Assembly: GCF_900059565.1 (NCBI RefSeq)
Contig: NZ_FIZW01000002.1
Span: forward strand, 248,001-312,000
Reading direction: 5' to 3'
DNA length: 64,000 nt
From: Murdochiella massiliensis
GTDB lineage: Bacteria > Bacillota > Clostridia > Tissierellales > Peptoniphilaceae
The position numbers and the translations under genes were made by a program. The notes beneath the pieces were generated by a model. It was not told where the DNA came from, did not search any database, and saw only the letters and a list, made by a program, of their open reading frames with translations. Shown piece by piece: positions 40,214 to 49,173 of the stretch; positions within the stretch are counted from its first letter, which is position 1; each line of letters opens with the position of its first letter.

Positions 40214-40242
40214 AGTATATTTTTATTCGAATTCATAATCAA
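40214..40242 (-). promoter_or_regulatory. Promoter of the secreted protein/ABC set
   Basis: Minus-strand TTGATT, an exact 17-bp spacer and TATACT, 38 bases upstream of the small secreted protein. The surrounding 80 bases are very AT-rich. Confidence 0.75.
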
Positions 40243-40250
40243 TTAAAAAT

Positions 40251-40284
40251 ATAATAAATCAAGCGTTCTCTTTGCAAGAAAACG
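40251..40284 (-). terminator. Possible terminator overlapping the znuB stop
   Basis: On the minus strand an 8-bp stem with one G-U pair (40277-40284 with 40264-40271) ends in a T-rich stretch. It lies in the last codons of znuB. Confidence 0.35.
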
Positions 40285-41131
40285 TTTGATCTTCGTCAAG
40301 TGGTTCGTTCTTTACCGTTTCAATCTTTCCATGACCTCGCAGGCGAAGTAATTTTTGTATTAGGAGCGCAATAAGAAATCCGGCGATGCCGAGAAGGACA
40401 ATGGTTCCGCCCGGTTTCCATCCCAAATAGTAGGATGCGGTCAAGCCACACGTTACCATGACAACGCCACTTAACATGGCGGAAAACACGGCCTGACGAT
40501 AGCTTTTGGCGAAAAGAAGCGCCGTCGCCACCGGTAAAATCATGAGCGAAGAAACCATTAACGCGCCTATGGTGCGCGCCGCCATCGCAATCGCTATGGC
40601 TAAGATAGCCGTAAAAAGGTTGTCCATTCGACGTATGGGTAGACCCGTCAGTCGCGCGCCGTGCGAATCCACACTCACATAAAGCAACGGATAGTACAGC
40701 GTAAAAAACAAAACTAACACCACGAAGCTGATCGCGATGCTGATCCACATTTCTTCCGGGCGAATGGTGACAATCGAACCGAACAGATACGTCTCAAATT
40801 TCATTGTCGTAGGCACCACATCCGATAATACCGAAGCAAGCCCGACGCCGATGGACATCACCATGGCCGTCGCCAGATCGCCGCTTTTCGGGAAACGATA
40901 GCGCACGAGCTCAATCGCGAACGCGCCAAGAATCGTCACCACAATCGACCCTACTAAAGGAGACAACCCCAATAACAGGCCGAAACCGATGCCGGCTAAC
41001 GACGAATGAGATAAGGCATCGCCTATCGTAGAGGTGCGTCGATTCACGACAATCACGCCCATGAGTGGAATGATAAAGCCGAGCAAAACACCGATGATCA
41101 TGGCGCGCTGCATGAAGGCATAGTTCAGCAT
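40259..41131 (-). CDS. znuB: Zinc/manganese ABC transporter permease
   Basis: A 290-aa permease of the ABC-3 (ZnuB/AdcB/MntB) family with eight or nine helices. It carries the conserved STIGDALSHSSLAGIGFG near residue 34, the segment that contacts the ATPase. The start is ATG 41131 behind GGAGGAGGTGCCTTT; a 17-codon extension lies inside znuC and is rejected. The last of three genes znuA, znuC, znuB. Zn is favoured over Mn by the His-rich binding protein. Confidence 0.92.
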   Translation of the reverse strand: MLNYAFMQRAMIIGVLLGFIIPLMGVIVVNRRTSTIGDALSHSSLAGIGFGLLLGLSPLVGSIVVTILGAFAIELVRYRFPKSGDLATAMVMSIGVGLASVLSDVVPTTMKFETYLFGSIVTIRPEEMWISIAISFVVLVLFFTLYYPLLYVSVDSHGARLTGLPIRRMDNLFTAILAIAIAMAARTIGALMVSSLMILPVATALLFAKSYRQAVFSAMLSGVVMVTCGLTASYYLGWKPGGTIVLLGIAGFLIALLIQKLLRLRGHGKIETVKNEPLDEDQTFSCKENA

Positions 41132-41802
41132 AAAGGCACCTCCTCCAGTCGATGATGCGAAACGCGCGCCAGTCGATTCCAATGGCCCTTGCCGATATCC
41201 ATCTCATGGGTAACCAGGAGAATCGTAATGCCATGGACATGATTCATGTGATCCAGCGTTTGATAAAGCTGTTCCTTGCTCTCTTGATCCAGCGCTGCTG
41301 TCGGTTCATCAAAAAGCAGTACATCCGGCTCCCCCACCAGCGCTTTAGCGATCAGCACCCTCTGTTTTTGTCCTCCCGATAGATCATGATAATTGCGATC
41401 GGCGAACGCCAGCATCCCCAGATGACGGAGAGAGGCGGCTACTTTTTTTCGTTCGGAAGCGTTCAAAAAAAAGCGCGGCACGATGGAGCGCGTCAAACCC
41501 AGCGAAACCATCTCCTGACAGCTGATCGGAAAGGTCATTCCGCTGGCCGAGTTCATCTGCGGCACGTAAGCGATGCGGTGCATCGCTTTTCTCTGTATGC
41601 CTTTTTCGCCAAAAAAGAACAAATCCCCCGCATCGGGAGAAAGCTCTCCTGTCAATAGCCGGAGAAGGGTGCTTTTCCCTTCTCCATTTGCGCCGACAAT
41701 GCCGACAAAATCGCCAGAATGCACACGAAAGGTAACATCTTCCAGAATTCTCTCCTGCGCATAGCGAAATTGTACGTGTTCCAGTCGATAGACTTCCTGC
41801 AT
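41125..41802 (-). CDS. znuC: Zinc/manganese ABC transporter ATP-binding protein
   Basis: A 225-aa ATPase with Walker A GANGEGKST (near residue 36), signature LSGGQKQRVLIA and Walker B VLLFDEPTAALD. It powers the znuB permease. The ATG overlaps the znuA stop as TAATG, with GGAGG upstream, and its end overlaps znuB by 7 bases, so the three proteins are coupled in translation. Confidence 0.94.
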   Translation of the reverse strand: MQEVYRLEHVQFRYAQERILEDVTFRVHSGDFVGIVGANGEGKSTLLRLLTGELSPDAGDLFFFGEKGIQRKAMHRIAYVPQMNSASGMTFPISCQEMVSLGLTRSIVPRFFLNASERKKVAASLRHLGMLAFADRNYHDLSGGQKQRVLIAKALVGEPDVLLFDEPTAALDQESKEQLYQTLDHMNHVHGITILLVTHEMDIGKGHWNRLARVSHHRLEEVPLC

Positions 41803-42914
41803 TATTTTCCTCCGAATGAATCGACAAGGGCCTCCAGGTTCTTTTGCATGAAGGTGAAGTAATTTTCGCCTTTTGCACGATCTTCTTTTGATTCGGCTTC
41901 CAGCGTATAAAGCGGTGCGGTCTTTGCGCCGATTTCAGCGGCTACGGATTCTGCTTCTTTGTCATCACCGTATGCTTCATAGAATACGGTCTTGATGCCT
42001 TCCTTCTTTGCCAGATCAACAATTTCTGCAATTTTTTTCGCACTCGGTTGTCCGTCGGCAAGCATGCCTTCAAGGCCGATTTGCTTGAGCCCATACGCAT
42101 CAAAGAGATAACCGAAAGCCTCGTGCGGAACGATAACGCTACGCCCGCTATACGGTTTAAGCTTTTCCGCATAGTCGCGCTCAAGCGCCTCAAATTTTTC
42201 CTGCAGTGCTTTATAATTGGCATCATAGACTTCTTTTCCCTGCGGGTCGGATGCCACTAATGCTTCATAAATATTTTTTGCCTGAATCGCTGCCGCTTTC
42301 GGGCTCAGCCAATAGTGCGGGTCAAATTCACCATGATGATGTTCATGTTGCTCTTTGTCATCGTGATCGGCGTCATCATGGTCTTCCTCATGATCATCAT
42401 GATCTTCCTCGTGATCATGGTCTTCCTCGTGATCATGGTCCTCCTCGTGATCATGGTCCTCTTCCCCTTTACGCAAGGTTACCCCGTCGGAAAGATCCAC
42501 GCTTTTGACCTTTCCCGTGAGGGATGCCTGCACATCGGGCAACCAGCTTTCCAGCCCGGCTCCGTTGAGCAGAAAAAGATCCGCTTCATTGATTTGCATG
42601 AGTAATTTCGGCGTTGGCTCCCAATGGTGCGCATCCGCATCGCCTTCAATGAGATCCACGACCTCCACCCGATCTTGACCGATCAGCTTCGTAAAGTCAT
42701 AAATGGCATCTGTCGACGCGATCACGCGAAGCGCTACCGCCGTGTTTTCCTTACTGTTCGCCATCGTTTCGGAGACAACCCCCTCACTCGTGGCGTTCAT
42801 TTCCTTTTCCTCCGTCGGCGTGTTGTTGCAGGCTGAGAGTGCCACCAGCAAGCCTAAAGAGAGTGCCGCAATACGCAAGGTACGATGCTTCTGTTTTTCA
42901 TGGTTTCTGTTCAT
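41802..42914 (-). CDS. znuA: Zinc-binding lipoprotein of the ABC importer, with long His/Asp-rich loop
   Basis: A 370-aa solute-binding protein of the ZnuA/AdcA (cluster A-I) family. The lipobox LSAC puts the lipid-anchored Cys near residue 29. Metal-site histidines include those at DADAHHWEPTP, GEFDPHYWLSP and VPHEAF. Between about residues 156 and 203 lies an acidic His-rich loop of repeated EEDHDH units, characteristic of Zn-specific members and thought to gather Zn. The loop is encoded by near-identical 18-bp DNA repeats. Start behind AAGGAGAAGAT. A Zur-type repressor is expected; a loose inverted repeat around 42925-42942 is too weak to call. Confidence 0.93.
   Translation of the reverse strand: MNRNHEKQKHRTLRIAALSLGLLVALSACNNTPTEEKEMNATSEGVVSETMANSKENTAVALRVIASTDAIYDFTKLIGQDRVEVVDLIEGDADAHHWEPTPKLLMQINEADLFLLNGAGLESWLPDVQASLTGKVKSVDLSDGVTLRKGEEDHDHEEDHDHEEDHDHEEDHDDHEEDHDDADHDDKEQHEHHHGEFDPHYWLSPKAAAIQAKNIYEALVASDPQGKEVYDANYKALQEKFEALERDYAEKLKPYSGRSVIVPHEAFGYLFDAYGLKQIGLEGMLADGQPSAKKIAEIVDLAKKEGIKTVFYEAYGDDKEAESVAAEIGAKTAPLYTLEAESKEDRAKGENYFTFMQKNLEALVDSFGGK
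42377..42468. repeat. 18-bp tandem repeats inside znuA
   Basis: About five imperfect copies of an 18-bp unit (core CTTCCTCGTGATCATG on the plus strand) in phase with the znuA frame. Each encodes one Glu-Glu-Asp-His-Asp-His unit. Copy number may vary between strains by slippage. Confidence 0.85.
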
Positions 42915-43000
42915 ATCTTCTCCTTATCCGATAACCGATTGCGATCAACCGGCTGTATTTTGGTTTCACCGCCTTCAAAAAAACAACGGCTCATTTCCAG

Positions 43001-43047
43001 TATACAAAACGATGCAACCCCCTAAGAGGTTGCATCGTTATTGTATA
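43001..43047 (-). terminator. Long hairpin after thrS, probable terminator
   Basis: A 12-bp stem (43008-43019 with 43028-43039) extended by a further 7 bp (43001-43007 with 43041-43047) around a one-base bulge. The minus strand has four Ts in the middle of the extended arm. It lies 50 bases after thrS, before the znuA leader. Confidence 0.7.
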
Positions 43048-43096
43048 AGAAATCCCTGTTTTCTCACACTTTAGAAAATCTGTGGCGTAACCTTTG

Positions 43097-45004
43097 TTAA
43101 GCACGCGTCTTAATCTGCTCCGTAATCCAGTTCTTGAAGTCTTCCCAAGAGTAACTCTTGGCTTCTTTTTCGCCATGGATGCGGACGCTGACGGTATGCT
43201 CGGACATTTCGTTGTCGCCAACCACGATTTGCAAGAAGGATTTTTTAATCTGGGCATCACGGATCTTTTTGCCCAGTGTTTCTTCGCGCAGATCCACATC
43301 GACGTGGACACCGAGATCTTCGAGTTCCTTTGCCATCTGTTTTGCAAATTCACCATGCGCCGCATTGTTCACCGGTATGAGTTCGACCTGTACCGGGGCC
43401 AACCACAGGGGGAAGTTGCCCGCAAACTGTTCGATAAGATAACCGATGAAGCGCTCAATGGATCCGTAAATCACGCGGTGAATCAGAACCGGCTGGTGCT
43501 TTTCACCGTCCTTACCAATGTATTCCGCGCCGAATCGCTGCGGCAGCTGGAAGTCCAGCTGAATGGTCGCGCATTGCCGGGTACGACCCAGCACGTCTTC
43601 AATCTGAAAGTCAATCTTCGGGCCATAGAAGGCGCCGTCGCCTTCGTTGATTTCATAGGGTTTGCCCAAGGAATCCAAGGCATTCTTAAGACCGGCAGTA
43701 GCTACTTCCCAATCCTCATCCGAGCCCATGGAATCCTCCGGGCGCGTCGAGATTTCCATCGAATACGTAAAGCCAAATTTCGAATAGACACGGTCGATCA
43801 ATGCCACAATTTTACGAATCTCGTCCTCGATCATTTCCGGCGTTAAGAAAATATGCGCATCGTCTTGCGTAAAGTTGCGCACACGGAAAAGGCCGTGAAG
43901 CGCACCGGAAAGCTCATGGCGATGGACATTGCCCAGTTCCGCCAAACGCAGCGGCAGATCACGATAGGAATGCGGCTTCGAATTGTATACGAGCATAGCG
44001 CCCGGGCAGTTCATCGGTTTAATCGCATAATCTTCCCCATCGATCTTCGTGGTATACATATTTTCACGATAGTGATCCCAGTGACCCGAGGTTTCCCACA
44101 GCTGGCGATTCAAAATCGTCGGTGTAGAGATTTCCAGATACCCTGCCTCTTTGTGCAATTCACGCCAGTAATCCAGCAAGGCATTCTTCAGGCGCATGCC
44201 GTTAGGCAGGAAGAACGGGAAACCGGGACCTTCTTCCATGAAGGCAAAGAGCTCCATGTCTTTACCGATCTTACGGTGATCACGTTTTTTAGCCTCTTCA
44301 ATGCGTGCCAGATAGTCATCCAGCATGGATTGCTTTGGAAAACTGGTACCGTAAATGCGGGTGAGCATCTTATTATGCTCATCGCCACGCCAATACGCGC
44401 CAGCAAGGCTGGTCAGCTTAATCGCCTTAATGCCGTGGAAATTCATCAGATGCGGGCCGGCACACAGGTCTACCCAATCGCCCTGCTGATAAAAGCTGAT
44501 GACCGCATCCTCGGGCAGATCTTCGATCAGCTCCACTTTGTACGGTTCCTGTTTTTCCTTGAAGAAAGCAATAGCGTCTTCACGCGATTTCGTAAAGCGC
44601 GTGATGTCCGGATTTTCCTTCACGATTTTTTTCATTTCCGCTTCGATTTTCGGCAGATCTTCATCGGTAAGCACTGTATCGCCAAAATCGATATCGTAGT
44701 AGAATCCTTCTTTAATAGCGGGTCCGATGGCTAAATGTGCCTCGGGGTAAAGGCGCTGCACGGCTTGTGCCATCAAATGCGAAGTGGAATGACGGAAGGC
44801 CAGACGGCCATATTCGTCATCAAAGGTGCAAATGGCTATTTTATCGCCGTCGTGCAAAACGGTGCGCAGATCCGCACCCTCTCCGTTAATCTCTGCTGCC
44901 AGTGCATTGCGGGCCAAGCCCTGGCTGATGGCCTTGGCGGCATCTAATGCGTTTGCACCCTCCTGTAATTCCAGGGCGCTGCCGTCCTTCGTGTAAACTT
45001 TCAT
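43097..45004 (-). CDS. thrS: Threonyl-tRNA synthetase
   Basis: A 635-aa class II synthetase. A TGS domain (1-60) and the editing domain with HSTSHLMAQAVQRLYP (near residue 73) are followed by the catalytic core with MNCPGAMLVY and RELPLR-like RDLPLRLAELG. The anticodon-binding C-terminus follows from about 535. Full length. Its ATG overlaps the hisS stop as ATGA. No T-box is present directly upstream because it follows hisS without a gap. Confidence 0.97.
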   Translation of the reverse strand: MKVYTKDGSALELQEGANALDAAKAISQGLARNALAAEINGEGADLRTVLHDGDKIAICTFDDEYGRLAFRHSTSHLMAQAVQRLYPEAHLAIGPAIKEGFYYDIDFGDTVLTDEDLPKIEAEMKKIVKENPDITRFTKSREDAIAFFKEKQEPYKVELIEDLPEDAVISFYQQGDWVDLCAGPHLMNFHGIKAIKLTSLAGAYWRGDEHNKMLTRIYGTSFPKQSMLDDYLARIEEAKKRDHRKIGKDMELFAFMEEGPGFPFFLPNGMRLKNALLDYWRELHKEAGYLEISTPTILNRQLWETSGHWDHYRENMYTTKIDGEDYAIKPMNCPGAMLVYNSKPHSYRDLPLRLAELGNVHRHELSGALHGLFRVRNFTQDDAHIFLTPEMIEDEIRKIVALIDRVYSKFGFTYSMEISTRPEDSMGSDEDWEVATAGLKNALDSLGKPYEINEGDGAFYGPKIDFQIEDVLGRTRQCATIQLDFQLPQRFGAEYIGKDGEKHQPVLIHRVIYGSIERFIGYLIEQFAGNFPLWLAPVQVELIPVNNAAHGEFAKQMAKELEDLGVHVDVDLREETLGKKIRDAQIKKSFLQIVVGDNEMSEHTVSVRIHGEKEAKSYSWEDFKNWITEQIKTRA

Positions 45005-46350
45005 TCGTTCCCCCTTCCACTCGCATCGCGCATGATACCAATTGCTTCCGCAAGCATCATTGTTGATTGTTCACCGCTTTGCATATCCTTAAGGCTGACG
45101 ACACCGGCTTCCCGCTCGCTCTCTCCAATGATCAGAACGTAGCGTACGCCGATAGCATCCGCATAGGAAAATTTCTTTTTCATTCTTCCCGATTCGGTAT
45201 ACAGCTGCACCCGAATATTGGCATCGCGCAGCGCATGCACGCATTCCAGCGAGAAGTCCAATTCGGCATCGCTCATCGGCAAGACCATCGCCTGAATGTA
45301 CTCCCCTTTTTTCGGCTGGATAAGATTCGCCTCACGCAGCTGATAAAAGAGTCGTGTCACACCGATGGAGATACCGACGCCCGGCATTTTGAGCTTGGTA
45401 AAGTTGGACGCCAGGTCATCGTATCGGCCGCCGGAAGCGACGGAACCGATGGATTCATACCCTTCAATGAAGGTCTCATACACCACGCCGGTATAGTAAT
45501 CCAAGCCGCGCGTGATGGACAGATCAAGAACAATCGCTTCTTTCGGCATGCCGAAGCCTTGCATTCCCTTCATGATGAGCTGAAGATCCGCCCAACCCTG
45601 TTTGAACTGTTCGGCGCCCGGTGCATCCGGGGCAAGCGTCTGATTGTAGGCTTCGAGACGTTCTTCCGCCGGACGATCGTCGGTTAAGCCGATAAAGCGG
45701 AAAATCTCTTCCTGTTGCTGTTTGTTGACTCCGCTCATCTCCAGCAGATCACCCACGGCATCCGGACCGATTTTTGCCAGCTTATCGATGGCGTGCAACA
45801 CTTCCATGGCATCGCGAATGCCGATGGACGTAAAGAATCCGTTGAGCATGCCGCGGTGATTGATGTGGATGTGTACGCCCGGAATCTCCAAGGCGCGAAA
45901 AACTTCGTAGATAACCGCCGGGCACTCGGCGTCATTGATCACCGAGAGCTCATCAAGCCCGATGACGTCCACGTCGGCCTGATAAAACTCACGATAGCGT
46001 CCCTTCTGGTTGCGCTCCCCGCGATAGACTTTGCCGATGTGATAGCGGCGGAACGGGAAGGACAACTCCGAGGAATGCTGCGCCACGTAGCGCGCCAGCG
46101 GAACGGTCAAATCAAAGCGCAACGACTGATCAACCGAATTTTCTCCCTTTTCGATATGATAGATCTGTTTGGTTGTCTCGCCACCACCCTTGGCAAAAAG
46201 AATTTCATTCTTTTCGATTGCCGGGGTGTCCAAAGGCCAATATCCGTAATGCTGATATGTTTTTTCAATCGCCTGTTTAACATGCTCAAACAATACCTGT
46301 TCTTCGGGCAAAAGCTCCATAAATCCCGCCATAATACTCGGTTGAATCAT
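45001..46350 (-). CDS. hisS: Histidyl-tRNA synthetase
   Basis: A 449-aa class II synthetase that charges tRNA-His. Motif 2 is seen as YHIGKVYRGERNQKGRYREF, and the His-binding motif as ITRGLDYYTGVVYE and SVASGGRYDDL. The Cterm anticodon domain begins near residue 345. The start ATG 46350 follows AAGGAGGGACCAAA. It is separated from the upstream tRNA-Cys gene by a terminator, so it needs its own promoter in the 50-base gap; a -10-like TACAAT near 46385 is the only hint. Confidence 0.96.
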   Translation of the reverse strand: MIQPSIMAGFMELLPEEQVLFEHVKQAIEKTYQHYGYWPLDTPAIEKNEILFAKGGGETTKQIYHIEKGENSVDQSLRFDLTVPLARYVAQHSSELSFPFRRYHIGKVYRGERNQKGRYREFYQADVDVIGLDELSVINDAECPAVIYEVFRALEIPGVHIHINHRGMLNGFFTSIGIRDAMEVLHAIDKLAKIGPDAVGDLLEMSGVNKQQQEEIFRFIGLTDDRPAEERLEAYNQTLAPDAPGAEQFKQGWADLQLIMKGMQGFGMPKEAIVLDLSITRGLDYYTGVVYETFIEGYESIGSVASGGRYDDLASNFTKLKMPGVGISIGVTRLFYQLREANLIQPKKGEYIQAMVLPMSDAELDFSLECVHALRDANIRVQLYTESGRMKKKFSYADAIGVRYVLIIGESEREAGVVSLKDMQSGEQSTMMLAEAIGIMRDASGRGNE

Positions 46351-46400
46351 TTTGGTCCCTCCTTTTTCGTCTTTCGCCTATTGTACAACGACGCGGTACA

Positions 46401-46434
46401 AAAAAACAGAGCACCGGCATCGGCGCTCTGTTTT
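46401..46434 (-). terminator. Terminator after tRNA-Cys
   Basis: A 10-bp stem (46403-46412 with 46425-46434) with an internal CCG/CGG mini-stem; the minus strand ends in seven Ts. It lies 22 bases after the tRNA. Confidence 0.88.
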
Positions 46435-46456
46435 GCCGGATTCTTCCGGCGTTTAA

Positions 46457-46527
46457 AGGCGACACCCAGATTTGAACTGGGGGTGAAGGTGTTGCAGACC
46501 TCTGCCTTACCACTTGGCTATGTCGCC
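46457..46527 (-). tRNA. tRNA-Cys (anticodon GCA)
   Basis: A 71-nt cloverleaf reads on the minus strand. The acceptor stem GGCGACA pairs with TGTCGCC, and the D arm is GCC/GGC. The anticodon stem GAGGT/ACCTT encloses the loop CTGCAAC with anticodon GCA, and the T arm contains GTTCAAATC. The discriminator is U, as is usual for tRNA-Cys. CCA is not encoded. Confidence 0.96.
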
Positions 46528-46549
46528 ACTAACGAATCACGTGGAAAAG

Positions 46550-46578
46550 ATTGTATCATGCCCGGACGTATCCTGCAA
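46550..46578 (-). promoter_or_regulatory. Promoter of tRNA-Cys
   Basis: Minus-strand TTGCAG, a 17-bp spacer and TACAAT preceded by TGA (extended -10). It lies 23 bases upstream of the tRNA and just after the symporter terminator, so the tRNA is its own transcription unit. Confidence 0.75.
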
Positions 46579-46582
46579 GAAA

Positions 46583-46617
46583 AGATTCCCCTCGTCCACA
46601 GAATGCGGACGAGGGGA
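46583..46617 (-). terminator. Terminator after the symporter gene
   Basis: A perfect 11-bp stem (46587-46597 with 46607-46617) with a 9-nt loop; the minus strand continues ATCTTTTCTT. It starts 9 bases after the stop codon. Confidence 0.82.
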
Positions 46618-46625
46618 GGCATTTT

Positions 46626-48053
46626 TTATTTCCAAAAATCCAGTTTGCTGTCGTCCAGGCCGATGTTTTTCGCCAGGAAGACCGGGTTCTTCCCCTCTTT
46701 TTTCTGTTGTTCATAATCACGCAGGGCGGCGATGGCCGTTTTGCTGAGAATAAAAATAGCCGGCAAGTTGATCAGCGCCATAACCCCCATGAGCAAATCG
46801 CCAAGATTCCAGGCATAAGTCGACTTTTGCGCCGCACCGAGGAAGATGACTGCTACCGCAATAAGGCGATAGACGATCATAAAACCTTTGCTCGGTTTCT
46901 TCCCCCGGACGTAAGCCAGGTTGTTGTCCACATAGAACAGGTTTCCGATGAGCGTCGTAAACGCAAACAGCGCCAGCGAGAAAGTAATGAAAGGAGCACC
47001 GAATTTTCCGAGAAAAGTAGCAACGGCTTCCTGTACATACGGAGCGCCATCAAGAGCCTCTGCGGGCTCAACGCCGGAGCTTAAGCACATGAATGCCGTA
47101 GCCGAGCAGATTAACAGCGTATCAATAAATACAGAAAGCATCTGAACCAAGCCCTGCTTAACCGGATGGCTGACACTGGCAGCAGCAGCAGCATTCGGCG
47201 CGGAACCGATACCGGCTTCATTGGAATACAATCCGCGCTTCACGCCGTACATAAGACTGGAACCGGCAATGCCGCCGAAAATGGCCTTGAAATTGAAGGC
47301 ATCCGAGAAGATACGGCCAAAAACGGTGGGCATGTAGCCGATGTTTTTAATGATCATGATAAGCGAAACGACGACAAAGATGATGCCCATCACCGGAACC
47401 AAGGTGGAGGTAAACTGAATGATGCGCTTGCCACCACCAAATACGCAGTAAGCTGTGATAAGTGCCAATACACCGCCGATAATCCAGGGAGTAACCTCTT
47501 TATTGTAAAAACTGTACGCAGAAAAGCTCGTCTGCAAGTTAAACGCCGCAAGCATATTGAAGCCGACCGCATAGGTGGCAATCAGAGAAATGGCAAAAAT
47601 AACACCGAGTGTACGACTATGGAGTGCGGATTCAATGTAGTATGCCGGGCCACCATAGCTTCCCCCTTCCGGATCTTTGCGCTTATAGATCTGTGCCAGG
47701 GTGGATTCGATGAAAGCTGAAGCGCCACCGATAATAGCGACAATCCACATCCAGAAGATAGCACCGTAGCCACCCAAACAGAGGGCACTGGACACGCCGA
47801 CGATGTTACCCGTTCCGACACGGGACGCTGTCGAAACCATCAATGCCTGAAAGGAGGATACGGATTCTTTGTTTGCCGGTTTTTCCATAACGACATTAAT
47901 GGATTCCTTGAATAATCTTCCCTGCAAAAAGCCCGTACGAATCGTAAAATAAAGGCCGATGCCGAGCAACAAGATAATCAGCACCGGATAGTAGATGACG
48001 CCGTTTATTTTGTCGATAACGCCAAATACGCTTTTCAGCATAGTGTTAAGCAT
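46626..48053 (-). CDS. alsT: Sodium:alanine/glutamine symporter (AGCS family)
   Basis: A 475-aa transporter with about eleven helices. The AGCS family block VSSFQALMVSTASRVGTGNIVG and GAIFWMWIVAIIGGASAFIE are present, as is GPAYYIESAL. Family members import Ala, Gly or Gln with sodium. Because the glutaminase gene lies directly upstream (16 bases), glutamine is the likely substrate, as in the B. subtilis glsA-glnT pair. The start is ATG 48053 behind AAGGAGAAAACT; 23 upstream codons inside glsA are rejected. Confidence 0.93.
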   Translation of the reverse strand: MLNTMLKSVFGVIDKINGVIYYPVLIILLLGIGLYFTIRTGFLQGRLFKESINVVMEKPANKESVSSFQALMVSTASRVGTGNIVGVSSALCLGGYGAIFWMWIVAIIGGASAFIESTLAQIYKRKDPEGGSYGGPAYYIESALHSRTLGVIFAISLIATYAVGFNMLAAFNLQTSFSAYSFYNKEVTPWIIGGVLALITAYCVFGGGKRIIQFTSTLVPVMGIIFVVVSLIMIIKNIGYMPTVFGRIFSDAFNFKAIFGGIAGSSLMYGVKRGLYSNEAGIGSAPNAAAAASVSHPVKQGLVQMLSVFIDTLLICSATAFMCLSSGVEPAEALDGAPYVQEAVATFLGKFGAPFITFSLALFAFTTLIGNLFYVDNNLAYVRGKKPSKGFMIVYRLIAVAVIFLGAAQKSTYAWNLGDLLMGVMALINLPAIFILSKTAIAALRDYEQQKKEGKNPVFLAKNIGLDDSKLDFWK

Positions 48054-48069
48054 AGTTTTCTCCTTAAGG

Positions 48070-48996
48070 TTAGTAAATGTGCAGATTGAGCAACGTGGAG
48101 AGTCTCTCCAGCATACGAACACCGACGTAAGAGTTTCCGTGTTTATCCAGTTTCGGGCTGAACACGCCGATGCCGTAACCGGAGCGATTAGTCGCTACAA
48201 TTCCCCCGCCTACACCGCTCTTTGCCGGCATGCCCACCAATAGAGCAAATTCACCGGCATAATCGTACGTACCGCAGGTCGCCATCACCGTTCGCAGGAT
48301 GGTCGCATTTTCTGCAGATAACACCTGTTCTCCCTTCGCATTTTTCCCGTCATGCGCTAATACAGCACCGATCGCCGCAAGATCCAGCGTATTGACCAGG
48401 AGAGAACAGGCGCGAAAATATGCGTTTAACAGATCTTCCACGTTCTGCGTAGTAGAAATAATGCCGTCATTGAGTAGCATGTAGGTCAACGCGCGGTTAG
48501 CATACGCGGAATTGCTCTCAGAAAGATAAATAGCATGACAATAATCGAGATCTGTTCGTCCAACCACTTCGCGGGTACGTTCCCGTATCTTTTCAAACGT
48601 GTTCTCATGATACTTTTGCATCAAAAGAGAAGTGGCAACAATAGCACCGGCATTGATAAACGGATTGACGGGAATATTGTGATGGCTTAATTCCAGCTCC
48701 AAAATGCTGTTGAACGGCTTTGACGAAGGCGTTACGCCTATGAACTGGCGAACGTAATCCGGATCATACGTCTCTAACACGCAAAGATAAATAATTATTT
48801 TCGCAATACTCTGTGCCGAGAACTTGTAACGATCGTCACCGACGGAATAAACAGCATTGTCGGGACTGATAAGGGTTGCTCCCACTAACTCCGGATTCTG
48901 CTTAGCAAGCTCCGGAATATAGTCTGCCACCTTTCCCTGATCGGTATATTCCAGCCCGTAATGATAGGCTTCCTGCAGTGCGCTTTGAATGTCCAT
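48070..48996 (-). CDS. glsA: Glutaminase
   Basis: A 308-aa serine-dependent glutaminase that splits glutamine into glutamate and ammonia. The SxxK-type catalytic pair lies in KFSAQSIAKIIIYL (near residue 58), with NPFINAGAIVA and AKSGVGGGIVA completing the active site. The start is ATG 48996 behind AAAGGAGGAAGGATA; 13 further upstream codons are unsupported. With the adjacent symporter it forms a glutamine uptake and use pair, which in other bacteria also supports acid resistance through ammonia release. Confidence 0.94.
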   Translation of the reverse strand: MDIQSALQEAYHYGLEYTDQGKVADYIPELAKQNPELVGATLISPDNAVYSVGDDRYKFSAQSIAKIIIYLCVLETYDPDYVRQFIGVTPSSKPFNSILELELSHHNIPVNPFINAGAIVATSLLMQKYHENTFEKIRERTREVVGRTDLDYCHAIYLSESNSAYANRALTYMLLNDGIISTTQNVEDLLNAYFRACSLLVNTLDLAAIGAVLAHDGKNAKGEQVLSAENATILRTVMATCGTYDYAGEFALLVGMPAKSGVGGGIVATNRSGYGIGVFSPKLDKHGNSYVGVRMLERLSTLLNLHIY

Positions 48997-49037
48997 TATC
49001 CTTCCTCCTTTCTGTAGATTGGTGAAGCGGAGCACAT

Positions 49038-49066
49038 TTCAATTCCACTTCAAAATTGAGTATACA
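49038..49066 (+). promoter_or_regulatory. Candidate promoter of the aminotransferase gene
   Basis: TTCAAT, a 17-bp spacer and TATACA on the plus strand. It overlaps the candidate promoter of glsA on the other strand. Confidence 0.4.
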
Positions 49067-49087
49067 ATAAACGTTTTCCGTTGAAAA
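49059..49087 (-). promoter_or_regulatory. Candidate promoter of glsA-alsT
   Basis: Minus-strand TTTTCA, a 17-bp spacer and TATACT, 63 bases upstream of the glsA start. Confidence 0.45.
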
Positions 49088-49173
49088 GAAAGGATGCATC
49101 ATCAAATAAATTCGTATATCATTACAGAGAGATGAATTGTTTTACAAGGAACGAAAAAAAACAGGAGGTGGCC

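Noticed and set aside
42377..42468. Short regular repeats considered as a CRISPR array
   Set aside because: The units are contiguous without spacers and in frame with znuA; no cas genes are near.
42315..42605. Plus-strand frame over the His-rich repeats
   Set aside because: It is the reverse reading of the znuA repeat and has no start signals.
42925..42942. Loose inverted repeat before znuA considered as a Zur box
   Set aside because: Too many mismatches to the known Firmicute Zur palindrome to call.
43001..43047. Long inverted repeat considered as an insertion-sequence end or small RNA
   Set aside because: It is a single hairpin right after thrS with no partner copy or transposase, so a terminator is simpler.
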